Positions 20,017-27,288 of a stretch of DNA of 64,000 bases are shown in pieces. The stretch comes from Herbaspirillum huttiense. Its GTDB lineage: Bacteria > Pseudomonadota > Gammaproteobacteria > Burkholderiales > Burkholderiaceae_D. Numbering within the stretch: the first letter of the stretch is position 1; each line of letters opens with the position of its first letter. The stretch lies in the NCBI RefSeq assembly GCF_004367745.1, contig NZ_CP037993.1:2356001-2420000 (forward strand), in the 5' to 3' direction. The notes beneath the pieces are model-generated. The model searched no databases. It saw only the letters and a list, made by a program, of their open reading frames with translations, and was not told the origin of the DNA. A program made the position numbers and the translations under genes.

Positions 20017-20772
20017 TTACATCATGCCCGAGGCCTTGGCGTTCTGTTCTCGTTCCAGCTTGGTGATGAAGCGTTGGATGGCGGCCAGGACGGTGCGCGG
20101 GATGTCGATGAACTGGCAGCCGAAGCGATTGACGACCTTGCCGTTGGTCATCTTGAACTCCTTGCAGTCGCGCACCTGCAGCTTGACCGAGACCAGGGTG
20201 TTATCTCCCAGTTCGAGCTGGCAGTCTTCATACATGGCGCCTGGGGTAGTGGGCAGCAGCTTCTTCTCGTCGGTGATGCCGACGCCGCCGGCGCTGATGT
20301 TGTTGAGCAGCGTGACCACCGTGACGAAGGAGCCGTCTGCTTGCGTGATGCGGAAGGTGCAGCGCAGGGGCTTGGCGATCGGGGTCGGGATGCGGAAATA
20401 CTCACGGCGCTGCAGGCGCACCAGGCTTTCCGGAATGCCGACCTTCAGCGCCGGACGGTTCTGATACTCCACCTGCCGTGCGCCGTCCACGTTGAAGGTG
20501 ATGCGGATGCTGTTGTACAGGGCTTCGAAGCCGATGCGCTTGCTGGCCACGATGCTCTCGTTGAGCATGGCGCTGGGAGCCGCGTCGATGATGAGCGAGT
20601 CGTCATCGGCATCGACTTCCAGAATGGAAGTGATCACGGACTCGGATCCGCCCTTGATCAGCAGGCTCAGGAGCTGGTTTTTCTCCATCATGCTGGTCAG
20701 CAGGGCAATGATCTCCCGCCGTGAATGAACCCGGTATGGGCTGTCGTCGTCGATCTCGTCGTTGTTAGCCAT
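20017..20772 (-). CDS. ycgR: YcgR-like flagellar brake protein (PilZ domain)
   Basis: YcgR-type proteins bind cyclic di-GMP and slow the motor by contacting FliG or MotA. The 251-residue product has an N-terminal YcgR_2 domain (about residues 12-115) and a C-terminal PilZ domain with the c-di-GMP signature RREYFR at 122-127 and NNISAGG at 157-163. The second motif has Asn where D/N is allowed. It is the last gene of the fliD-fliS-fliT-fliK2-fhlB cluster, 23 bases after fhlB, and ends at a strong terminator. Confidence 0.92.
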   Translation of the reverse strand: MANNDEIDDDSPYRVHSRREIIALLTSMMEKNQLLSLLIKGGSESVITSILEVDADDDSLIIDAAPSAMLNESIVASKRIGFEALYNSIRITFNVDGARQVEYQNRPALKVGIPESLVRLQRREYFRIPTPIAKPLRCTFRITQADGSFVTVVTLLNNISAGGVGITDEKKLLPTTPGAMYEDCQLELGDNTLVSVKLQVRDCKEFKMTNGKVVNRFGCQFIDIPRTVLAAIQRFITKLEREQNAKASGMM

Positions 20773-20795
20773 CTGTGCGTCGTGTACGTCGGAAT

Positions 20796-21140
20796 TCAGC
20801 GAGTAGGATCGCTTTCCCCAGAGGAATTATTGGAATAGTTTGACCCTGTATCATACATCACAGACCCGCTTAATTGCATATTTTCAATACGATATAGCCA
20901 GGCCAGCAATTCGGCGACAGTACGGTACAGGGCGGGGGGGATTTGCTGGTCCAGTTCGACCTGCATCAGCAGCGAGACCAGTTCCTTCGATTCGTGGACG
21001 TAGACGCCGGCATCGCGCGCCCGCGCGATGATGGCTTCGGCCACCAGGCCGCGGCCCTTGGCCACGACCTGCGGGGCTGCCTGGCTGGCGTTGTAGGCCA
21101 GGGCTACGGCATTTTGCAGCGGAATATTAGGTTTCTCCAT
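20796..21140 (-). CDS. fhlB: Soluble FlhB C-terminal-like protein (FhlB/FlhX type)
   Basis: This 114-residue protein resembles only the cytoplasmic C-terminal domain of the export switch protein FlhB. It has no membrane helices. Text such as NAVALAYNASQAAPQVVAKG, VAEAIIARARDAGVYVHESK and QQIPPALYRTVAELLAWLYR matches the post-cleavage half of FlhB, but the autocleavage motif NPTH is absent. The homologous family (FhlB or FlhX) can partly replace the FlhB C-domain in some bacteria. The C-terminal 20 residues are Ser/Asn-rich. It overlaps the fliK-like gene by 14 bases, so the two are likely co-translated and may act together on export switching. Confidence 0.85.
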   Translation of the reverse strand: MEKPNIPLQNAVALAYNASQAAPQVVAKGRGLVAEAIIARARDAGVYVHESKELVSLLMQVELDQQIPPALYRTVAELLAWLYRIENMQLSGSVMYDTGSNYSNNSSGESDPTR

Positions 21141-22311
21141 CGGCTTGCTTGACGATCAGGGAGTCGAGAGAGGTGCCGGCTGCCGCCATGGCATTGGCAA
21201 ACAGGCCAGTGTTGCCGCGCAGGGCTGCGGTGGCAGCGTCATTGTCCGCCTTGACCTGCACGTGGATCTGCTGGCCGATCAGGCGGATCGAAGCCGAGAC
21301 GCTGCCCAGGTGGGCGAAGTTGAAGCGCACTACGCTGTGCCAGGTGGGTGCGTTTTCGTCGTCGGTGGCACCCTGTTTCGGGGAGTCCTGGCCATGTTCC
21401 TGGTTGATTTCCCATTCCATCTTCTGGCCCGGCCAGACTTCTCCATGCCAGACCACACGCTGCTGTTCCAGCGCATTGAGCTGGAGATTGATGATCTGCC
21501 CCAACTGGTTCTGGGCTGGATCGCTGTCGCTGAGCAGGTTGATGTTGCCGCCCTGGCGCGCCGCGACCTGGGCTTGCGGTTCCTTCATCAGTTCGTCGGC
21601 CGGGCGCTGGCCGGCGGCCCAGGCAGCGACGTGCGATTCATAGAAGACTCCGCTGTGGGCAATGGCATCCTTCAGGACCGAGGCCATCTGGTCGGCAGGG
21701 ACGCCGGCCTTGGGCAGCAAGGGTGTGGCTGCATTGATGTGATCGGTGACGTCGCCTTGTTGCGACGCGTGCAGCAGCGTGTCGATGAGACGGCCGGCGT
21801 TGCTGAGGGTGGTAGTGCTGCTGGCGGGCGGGCCGGACTGCCCCTGGCGCGCACCCTTGGCCTGGGCATCGGCGATGTCCTCGTGCTGGGCGATCTGTCC
21901 GGCACCGCTTTCGTCACGGGTGACGAACTGCAGCGACTTGAGGTCCTTCTGCATCGCGCGGCCGGCGGTGCTCAAGGCGACCGATGCACTTTCCTCGTCG
22001 GGACGGATGCTGCCTTCATTGACCGAGAAGGTCGGGCGCGGATCCTTGGAGACCAGCGTCAGGGTCAGGGTGTCGCCGACCTGGGCGCTGTTGGGCAGCA
22101 CCATGCGCGCCGCCGTATTGGCGATGCGCACCAGGAAGGTGCCATCGTTGAAGTTGGAGAGGATGCGGCCCGACATCTGCTGGCCGATCGCAATCTGGGC
22201 CAGCCGGCTGAAGGCTTCCTGCCGGGCATCAGCAACCGAAACGACGGCCGTGGCCGCTTCGACAGGATTGACGGGCTGGACGGCGCTGGCGATATCGGCC
22301 CGCGGCAACAT
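21127..22311 (-). CDS. Second FliK-like hook-length control family protein
   Basis: The 394-residue product has a C-terminal Flg_hook-like domain with RFNFAHLGSVSASIRLIGQQ and HVQVKADNDAATAALRGN near residues 310-370. The N-terminal half contains MSGRILSNFNDGTFLVRIAN, a beta-rich domain common in these FliK-like proteins. It differs from the operon fliK at 12.4-13.7 kb, which is Ala/Gln-rich. The ATG at 22311 is preferred; a TTG two codons upstream overlaps the fliT stop. With fhlB it forms a coupled pair, so it may tune export substrate switching, but that role is inference. Confidence 0.82.
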   Translation of the reverse strand: MLPRADIASAVQPVNPVEAATAVVSVADARQEAFSRLAQIAIGQQMSGRILSNFNDGTFLVRIANTAARMVLPNSAQVGDTLTLTLVSKDPRPTFSVNEGSIRPDEESASVALSTAGRAMQKDLKSLQFVTRDESGAGQIAQHEDIADAQAKGARQGQSGPPASSTTTLSNAGRLIDTLLHASQQGDVTDHINAATPLLPKAGVPADQMASVLKDAIAHSGVFYESHVAAWAAGQRPADELMKEPQAQVAARQGGNINLLSDSDPAQNQLGQIINLQLNALEQQRVVWHGEVWPGQKMEWEINQEHGQDSPKQGATDDENAPTWHSVVRFNFAHLGSVSASIRLIGQQIHVQVKADNDAATAALRGNTGLFANAMAAAGTSLDSLIVKQADGET

Positions 22312-22313
22312 GG

Positions 22314-22652
22314 TCAACTACCCATGCCGTAGGTATTGAGGAGCTTCTGTTCGGTCTGGTTGCTCTGGATCAGCGCCGACAGCTTGCGCAGTCCCGGTTC
22401 GGTGAGATTGCGGATGTCGCGGTCGTCTTCCAGGATTTTCTTGATGATGTCGACCTTGCGATGGCGCAGCGGCTCAGGCAGGGTGATGTTTTCCTCGCTG
22501 TCGCGCAGGCTGGCGATGTGCTTGCCGCACTGGGCTTCCAATGCTGCCAGCAGATCCCAGTCGCCGGCACGGGCGGCCGACAGCATCTCGTTGGTCAATT
22601 GCGAGATCGACTCATAGAGGGCGATGACGTCGTCTCCGTTCATGTCAGTCAT
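22314..22652 (-). CDS. fliT: Flagellar export chaperone FliT
   Basis: FliT is a small helical chaperone for the cap protein FliD and in enterics also an anti-FlhDC factor. The 112-residue product is all-helical, with DVIALYESISQLTNEMLSAA and GDWDLLAALEAQCGKHIASL, matching the FliT pattern. It overlaps fliS by four bases (ATGA) and abuts the fliK-like gene. Sequence conservation of FliT is low, so position after fliS carries weight. Confidence 0.9.
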   Translation of the reverse strand: MTDMNGDDVIALYESISQLTNEMLSAARAGDWDLLAALEAQCGKHIASLRDSEENITLPEPLRHRKVDIIKKILEDDRDIRNLTEPGLRKLSALIQSNQTEQKLLNTYGMGS

Positions 22653-23110
22653 GCCTTTGCAAAGCTGGAAAGAGAAACATCCTGGGTGATGGCCATCGGC
22701 GGGGCAGCAGACTGCACTGCATTCGGTCCGATCTGTTCCCAGGCGGAGCGGATGTCGTCGAGCAAACCGTGGATTTCGTCGAGGATGGCCGGATTGTTCG
22801 TGGCATTGGCCTCGAACAGGCGGCGGCTCATGTATTCATACAGCGAATCCAGGTTCAGCGCCAATTCACCGCCAACTTCCTTGTTCAGGCTGGCGCGCAG
22901 GCCATTGTCGATGATCAGGATGGCCTTGGTGATGGATTCGCCCTTGTCCTTGATATTGCCTTCGCCCATGGACTTCTTGCCCAGGGCGATGGCCACCAGT
23001 GCACCGTCGAAGAGCATGGTGATCAGCTTGTGCGGGCTGGCGGCGATCACGCCGGTTTCCACCCCGATGTTGGCGTAGGCATTGGCCCCGCGCTTCATGC
23101 TTCCGAACAT
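22649..23110 (-). CDS. fliS: Flagellar export chaperone FliS
   Basis: FliS binds the C-terminus of unfolded flagellin and prevents premature polymerisation. The 153-residue product has the family text ANAYANIGVETGVIAASPHK and LITMLFDGALVAIALGKKSM, a four-helix bundle. It lies 28 bases after fliD and overlaps fliT. An alternative start four codons in (MKRGANAY) is possible. Confidence 0.95.
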   Translation of the reverse strand: MFGSMKRGANAYANIGVETGVIAASPHKLITMLFDGALVAIALGKKSMGEGNIKDKGESITKAILIIDNGLRASLNKEVGGELALNLDSLYEYMSRRLFEANATNNPAILDEIHGLLDDIRSAWEQIGPNAVQSAAPPMAITQDVSLSSFAKA

Positions 23111-23138
23111 GACGTTCTCCTATGTTCGCGGTGTCGCT

Positions 23139-25208
23139 TCAACTGCTCTTGGCCAGGCTGGCCAATTGCTGGGTCAGGTAGCTTTGCGTGGACTGCATGC
23201 TGGCCAGCGTGACGTTGAGGCGGTTGAACTGATTGGTGTAGTCATCCTTCAGATTCGACAGGCGGGTCTGCACCGTGGTCTGGCGATCCTGATTGATCTT
23301 CAGGCTGGCCTGCAGGCCATTCGTCTTGGAGGCGATGATGCCGCTGTCACTCAACAGACTGGTCATCAAGGTCTGCAACTTGGTGACGATACCATTTTTG
23401 GACGACGTAGTGTTGGTCGTATCCGGATCGGTGCCAGTGAAGAGATTGGCAATGCCGGCGAAATTGTTGGTAGCCGCCGTGGCCAGCTTGGTGGAGTCCA
23501 GCGCCAGGGTGCCATCCTTCTGGAAGCTGATGCCGATGTCGGACAGGCTGCTGATTCCATTGCCGCCGTCCACGGTGGCGAACAGGGTATTGCGCAGCTG
23601 GTTCATGATGGTCTGCACCGACGACTCGCTGGCCAGCGGAGCCGAGTTGTTGGCCTGGCCCAGGGTGGTGGAGGGCGTCTGCGCAGTCATCCCGGCCACT
23701 GCCTTGGCCAGCGTGTTGTAGGCCGTCACGAAGCTGTTGGCGGCGGTGGTGATGCCGGAGGTGTCGTTGCTGATGTTCAGGGTGAAGTTGTCAGAAGAGG
23801 TGGTGACCTTGGCCAGATTGAGTGTCACGCCTGAGATCGCGTTCTCGACCTTGTTGCTGGTGCTGGTCACCGCCACGCCGTCGATGGACAGCTTGGCGTC
23901 CTGCGCCTTGAGCAACTGGCCCATGCCACTCATGGTCAGTCCCGAATAATCGCCGCTGCCGGTCAGCGAGACTGCCGCCGTCGCACTGCTGCCAGTCGGT
24001 GTCAGTACCAGGTGGTTGTTGGTGCCGTCGTTGCTGATGGAGGCGGTCACGCCTGCGCTGGCGCTGTTGATGGCGCTCATGACCTGGTTCAGGTCAATGT
24101 TGCCGCTGCCATTGGCGGTCGGGTTGATGGCCACCGTGGTGTCGCCTACCTTCAGGCTCAGCGTGCCGGAGCTGTAAGTCTGGCTGGTGCTGACGTTGGG
24201 CGAGATCACGGTCCCGCTGGGGTCGGCGCTGAAGACGGAATAATTGCCGGTGCCGGTGATCTTGATGGTATTGGCCGCGCCGCTGTCCTTGGCAGTAATC
24301 ACCAGGTGGTCGTTGGTGCCGTCGCTGACGATGGTGGCGTTCACGCCGGCATCGCTGCTGTTGATGGCATCGCGCACGCCAGCCAGAGTGTTGGTGGCAG
24401 GCTGGATGATCGCGGTGGAACCGGTGCCGGTCTTGATGGCCAGAATGCCGTTGTCAAAGGTCGTGCCCGGCGTGATGCTGGCCGAGCTCAATTTGGCCGT
24501 TTGCGCCAGTTGCGACACGGCCACCGAGTAGGTGCCGGAAGCGGCTTTGGTGGCGTCGCGCGGGGCCTGGATCTGCGTCATGGTGCTCGGTGTCGAGCTC
24601 GACGGATCATAGGCAAATGCGGACAGGCTGTTGTTGGCCGTGACCTTGATGGTGTTGGCGGTGCCGCCGGTGGCCGATTCCAGGACCAGGTGGTCGCCAC
24701 TGCCATCGGTGGTGATGGAGGCGGTGACACCTGCCTTGGAGGCATTGATCGCATCACGTACGCCAGCCAGGGTCGAGTTGGCTTGCAGGGTGATGAAGGT
24801 GGGCGAATTGGTGCCGATCTTGATGGCGATCGAATCGCCGGCGTTGTAGGTCGTGCCGCTGCTTACGCCGGCCGACTGCAGTTTCTGCGCCAGGATCTTG
24901 GTCGAATCGTCGCTGTTGACATCGGCGGTGAACGGGTCGGTGGTCAGCGTGGTGCCGGTGCCGGCGTTGCTCACCGAACTCTTCTGCGAGCTGAAGCTGG
25001 CCGAGGTCAGTGAGGTGATGGCCGACTGGTAGCTCGACAATGCGCTCTTGAGGCTGCCATAGGCGGAAATGAGGGTGTTGTAGCTGCTCGCCTGGGTGGT
25101 CAGCGGCGTCAGCTGTGTCTGGCTTTCGGCCGAGATCAGTTGACTGACCAGTGTGGAAACATCGAGCGGGCCTGCCGATGTGGAAATGGTGCCGGTGGAA
25201 GTCGCCAC
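23139..25208 (-). CDS. fliD: Flagellar cap protein FliD, enlarged
   Basis: FliD caps the growing filament and folds incoming flagellin. At 689 residues it is much longer than the usual 450-500. The ends are normal: N-terminal coiled coil with LDVSTLVSQLISAESQTQLT and a C-terminal coiled coil with FNRLNVTLASMQSTQSYLTQ. Between residues 118 and 425 lie three flagellin-hook IN-like modules, each with LAGVRDAIN-type (147, 275) or LNQVMSAIN (373) text followed by DGTNDHLVI-type strands. The start is a GTG with AGGAG eight bases upstream. It is followed by fliS, and 231 bases separate it from flaG with no clear sigma-28 site. Confidence 0.94.
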   Translation of the reverse strand: MATSTGTISTSAGPLDVSTLVSQLISAESQTQLTPLTTQASSYNTLISAYGSLKSALSSYQSAITSLTSASFSSQKSSVSNAGTGTTLTTDPFTADVNSDDSTKILAQKLQSAGVSSGTTYNAGDSIAIKIGTNSPTFITLQANSTLAGVRDAINASKAGVTASITTDGSGDHLVLESATGGTANTIKVTANNSLSAFAYDPSSSTPSTMTQIQAPRDATKAASGTYSVAVSQLAQTAKLSSASITPGTTFDNGILAIKTGTGSTAIIQPATNTLAGVRDAINSSDAGVNATIVSDGTNDHLVITAKDSGAANTIKITGTGNYSVFSADPSGTVISPNVSTSQTYSSGTLSLKVGDTTVAINPTANGSGNIDLNQVMSAINSASAGVTASISNDGTNNHLVLTPTGSSATAAVSLTGSGDYSGLTMSGMGQLLKAQDAKLSIDGVAVTSTSNKVENAISGVTLNLAKVTTSSDNFTLNISNDTSGITTAANSFVTAYNTLAKAVAGMTAQTPSTTLGQANNSAPLASESSVQTIMNQLRNTLFATVDGGNGISSLSDIGISFQKDGTLALDSTKLATAATNNFAGIANLFTGTDPDTTNTTSSKNGIVTKLQTLMTSLLSDSGIIASKTNGLQASLKINQDRQTTVQTRLSNLKDDYTNQFNRLNVTLASMQSTQSYLTQQLASLAKSS

Positions 25209-25439
25209 GGTTCAACTCCTGAAACTTTGCGTGAGGCACAGCGCTGTGCGGTTGTCCAGCGCGGTCAAGAGGAGATGGGCTCTCAAGTACGGCGTCGGGT
25301 AGGGCAGAGGGACGCTGTGCGGAATAACTATCTGAATCCGTTATGAACTGGGGTAGCCGATTCCGTCATGCGCAATGGACGGGCATTGACGCATGCGGTT
25401 GTTCAGCCACTGCAGTTCGTACCAGACTCGAGGGGATAC

Positions 25440-25799
25440 TCAAGCCTTTTCCTTGATCAGCAAGCCTTGCATCTTGTCGATCGATTTGGCGATGGCAATC
25501 GCTTCTTCGCTGGGAATCTGGCGAATCACGGTGTCAGTAGCCGTATCGACAACCTTGATGATGGTCTTGCCGGTGTCCTGGTCTTTCGAGAAATTCAGTG
25601 CGGCAGCATTGGCGGCCGCAAAGTCGTTCAACTTGCCGACGGCATCGTTGACTTCACTTTCGGTTGCGCGGCGTGCTTCCGGAGTGGCCGCCGGTGCGAC
25701 CGTCGATACCACGGGATCGGGCTTCTCGGCGGTCTTCGGTGCTGCATAGGCAGTACCGGAGTCACCAGCAGCAGTGATATTAAGTGGGGCAATCGACAT
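25440..25799 (-). CDS. flaG: FlaG-family protein
   Basis: FlaG proteins affect filament length and are often found between fliC and fliD, as here. The 119-residue product has a Pro/Ala/Thr-rich first half and the conserved C-terminal FlaG domain with LNFSKDQDTGKTIIKVVDTA and RQIPSEEAIAIAKSIDKMQG, which ends with a GLLIKEKA tail. It starts 78 bases after the fliC stop. A hairpin in that gap may separate the two messages. Confidence 0.93.
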   Translation of the reverse strand: MSIAPLNITAAGDSGTAYAAPKTAEKPDPVVSTVAPAATPEARRATESEVNDAVGKLNDFAAANAAALNFSKDQDTGKTIIKVVDTATDTVIRQIPSEEAIAIAKSIDKMQGLLIKEKA

Positions 25800-25823
25800 G
25801 GTACTACTCCCTTCCTTAAAGGA

Positions 25824-25856
25824 ACGTGCGGAGAATAAGGTCTATCCCCCGCACGT
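25824..25856. repeat. Inverted repeat between fliC and flaG
   Basis: Eight-base perfect arms ACGTGCGG and CCGCACGT flank a 17-base loop in the 78-base fliC-flaG gap. No T tract follows on the minus strand, so it is more likely a message-processing or stability hairpin that keeps flaG below fliC levels than a full terminator. A palindromic TTCCTTAAAGGAA overlaps its flaG-side edge, just upstream of the flaG ribosome site. Confidence 0.5.
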
Positions 25857-25877
25857 CATCCTACCTAGCTATCTGGC

Positions 25878-26966
25878 TTATTTCAACAGCGAGAGAACCT
25901 GCTGCGGTGCCGAGTTGGCCTGCGACAGCATCGCGGTACCAGCTTGTTGCAGGATCTGCGCACGGGTCAGGTTCGCGGTTTCCTGCGCGTAGTCGGTATC
26001 CATGATACGGCTGCGCGACGCGGTGATGTTCTCGCTCGACACTTGCAGGTTGCTGATGACCGCGCTGAAGCGGTTCTGCACTGCACCGAACTCTGCACGC
26101 TTGGAGGAAACCAGGCTGATGGCCTTGTCCAGGTTCTGGATGGCCTTCTGAGCATCGCTCTGTGCCGACGGAGCGGCGACTGCCTGATCCAGCGACAGCT
26201 TGGCGCTGTCAACGGCAGCTTGCAGGGTCACGGCCGACGAAGCCAGTGCCGAGGAGGACAGGGACGAACCGGTAGCGAACAGGTTGTCCAGTGCAGCCTT
26301 GGCCGAGGTGTAGGTCGCTTGCGCGGTGCTCACGCCGGAGGTGTCGCCCAGACCGATCAGGCCCTTGGCGCTGGTGCCGATGACGGTAGCGATAGTGGAG
26401 TTGTTCGACAGGTCATCCAGGGTGATGGTGATCTGGTCGTTCAGCTTGTTGTCCTGCACGTTGGCGCCGACCTGGAACGACAGGGTCAGGGAAGCCGACA
26501 CGTTGGTGGCGTTGGAGCCGGTACCGGCCGAAGCGCCTTGACCAACACCGGTGAACAGGTTCTGGCCGTTGAAGCTGGTGCCGTTCAGAACACGGAACAC
26601 TTCCTGCGACAGCTGGGTGTATTCGTCGTTCAGGGTCTTGCGGTCTTGTGCGCTGTTGGTACCGTTGGCTGCTTGCACAGCCAGTTCACGCATACGCTGC
26701 AAGTTGTCGCCGACGGTCGACAGAGCGCCTTCAGCAGTTTGCGCCATCGAGATGCCGTCGTTGGCGTTACGTTGTGCAACTGCCAGACCCTTGATCTGGG
26801 AGTTCATGCGGTCGGCGATGGCCAGACCGGCGGCGTCGTCCTTGGCGCTGTTGACGCGCAGGCCGGACGACAGACGTTGGATCGAGGTGTTCAGCGACGA
26901 CTGCGACGCATTCAGGTTCCGCTGCGTATTGAGCGACGGAATGTTGGTATTAATGACTGCTGCCAT
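25878..26966 (-). CDS. fliC: Flagellin FliC
   Basis: Flagellin is the filament subunit. The 362-residue product has the fully conserved N-terminal D0/D1 region (MAAVINTNIPSLNTQRNLNA, then SGLRVNSAKDDAAGLAIADR) and C-terminal D1/D0 region (SAVISNLQVSSENITASRSR, ending QANSAPQQVLSLLK). The variable middle domain is only about 130 residues, so this is a small flagellin with few surface loops, though it is Ser/Thr-rich and may be glycosylated. The ribosome site AGGAG precedes the ATG. A sigma-28 promoter lies about 100 bases upstream. Confidence 0.98.
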   Translation of the reverse strand: MAAVINTNIPSLNTQRNLNASQSSLNTSIQRLSSGLRVNSAKDDAAGLAIADRMNSQIKGLAVAQRNANDGISMAQTAEGALSTVGDNLQRMRELAVQAANGTNSAQDRKTLNDEYTQLSQEVFRVLNGTSFNGQNLFTGVGQGASAGTGSNATNVSASLTLSFQVGANVQDNKLNDQITITLDDLSNNSTIATVIGTSAKGLIGLGDTSGVSTAQATYTSAKAALDNLFATGSSLSSSALASSAVTLQAAVDSAKLSLDQAVAAPSAQSDAQKAIQNLDKAISLVSSKRAEFGAVQNRFSAVISNLQVSSENITASRSRIMDTDYAQETANLTRAQILQQAGTAMLSQANSAPQQVLSLLK

Positions 26967-27066
26967 GTTAATTCTCCTAAGATTTGAGACCGATGATCCG
27001 AGTTTCAGTGCCTAACGTTGGTCTTCTACCCATGAGCCCCAGGCGTTTCAACCTCTGTTGATTGCT

Positions 27067-27093
27067 TTATCGGGCAGTCTTGGAAAAAGTTTA
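27067..27093 (-). promoter_or_regulatory. Sigma-28 (FliA) promoter of fliC
   Basis: On the minus strand TAAA(CTTT) is followed at exactly 15 bases by CCCGATAA, against the FliA consensus TAAA-N15-GCCGATAA, with one mismatch. Predicted transcription starts roughly 90 bases before the fliC ATG. Element identity, spacing and position ahead of the flagellin gene all agree. Confidence 0.88.
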
Positions 27094-27234
27094 GGGCTTT
27101 TGCAAAAAATCTTTTTCAAGGCTTTCCGAACTAAAACTGCGTGCTTTGAAACTCCAAGCAAATCCTTTTTCGACGGCAATTCCAAAAACTTTAGGAAAAT
27201 TGCTGTTGCGGCCAAGAAAAATGTTCCGAAAAGC

Positions 27235-27259
27235 AAAAACCGCCCGGGAAGGGCGGTTT
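27235..27259 (-). terminator. Intrinsic terminator of the TPR-glycosyltransferase gene
   Basis: On the minus strand, AAACCGCCC pairs with GGGCGGTTT around a TTCC loop and is followed by TTTTTGCTTTT. It lies 30 bases after the stop of the upstream glycosyltransferase and insulates fliC. Confidence 0.85.
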
Positions 27260-27288
27260 CCTGCAATGGCTGGGCGCTCCTTGCCAGC

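Larger units (their letters stand above)
26967..27288. other. fliC upstream intergenic region, AT-rich
   Basis: This 322-base gap is clearly more AT-rich than its surroundings. It holds the fliC sigma-28 promoter at 27067-27093 and the terminator of the TPR-glycosyltransferase gene at 27235-27259. Two near-repeats, AAAAAGTTTAGGG and AAAAACTTTAGGA, lie about 105 bases apart. No gene is supported here. Confidence 0.7.

Noticed and set aside
25209-25439. A sigma-28 promoter for fliD
   Set aside because: No sequence close to TAAA-N15-GCCGATAA is found; fliD probably depends on upstream transcription or an unseen promoter.
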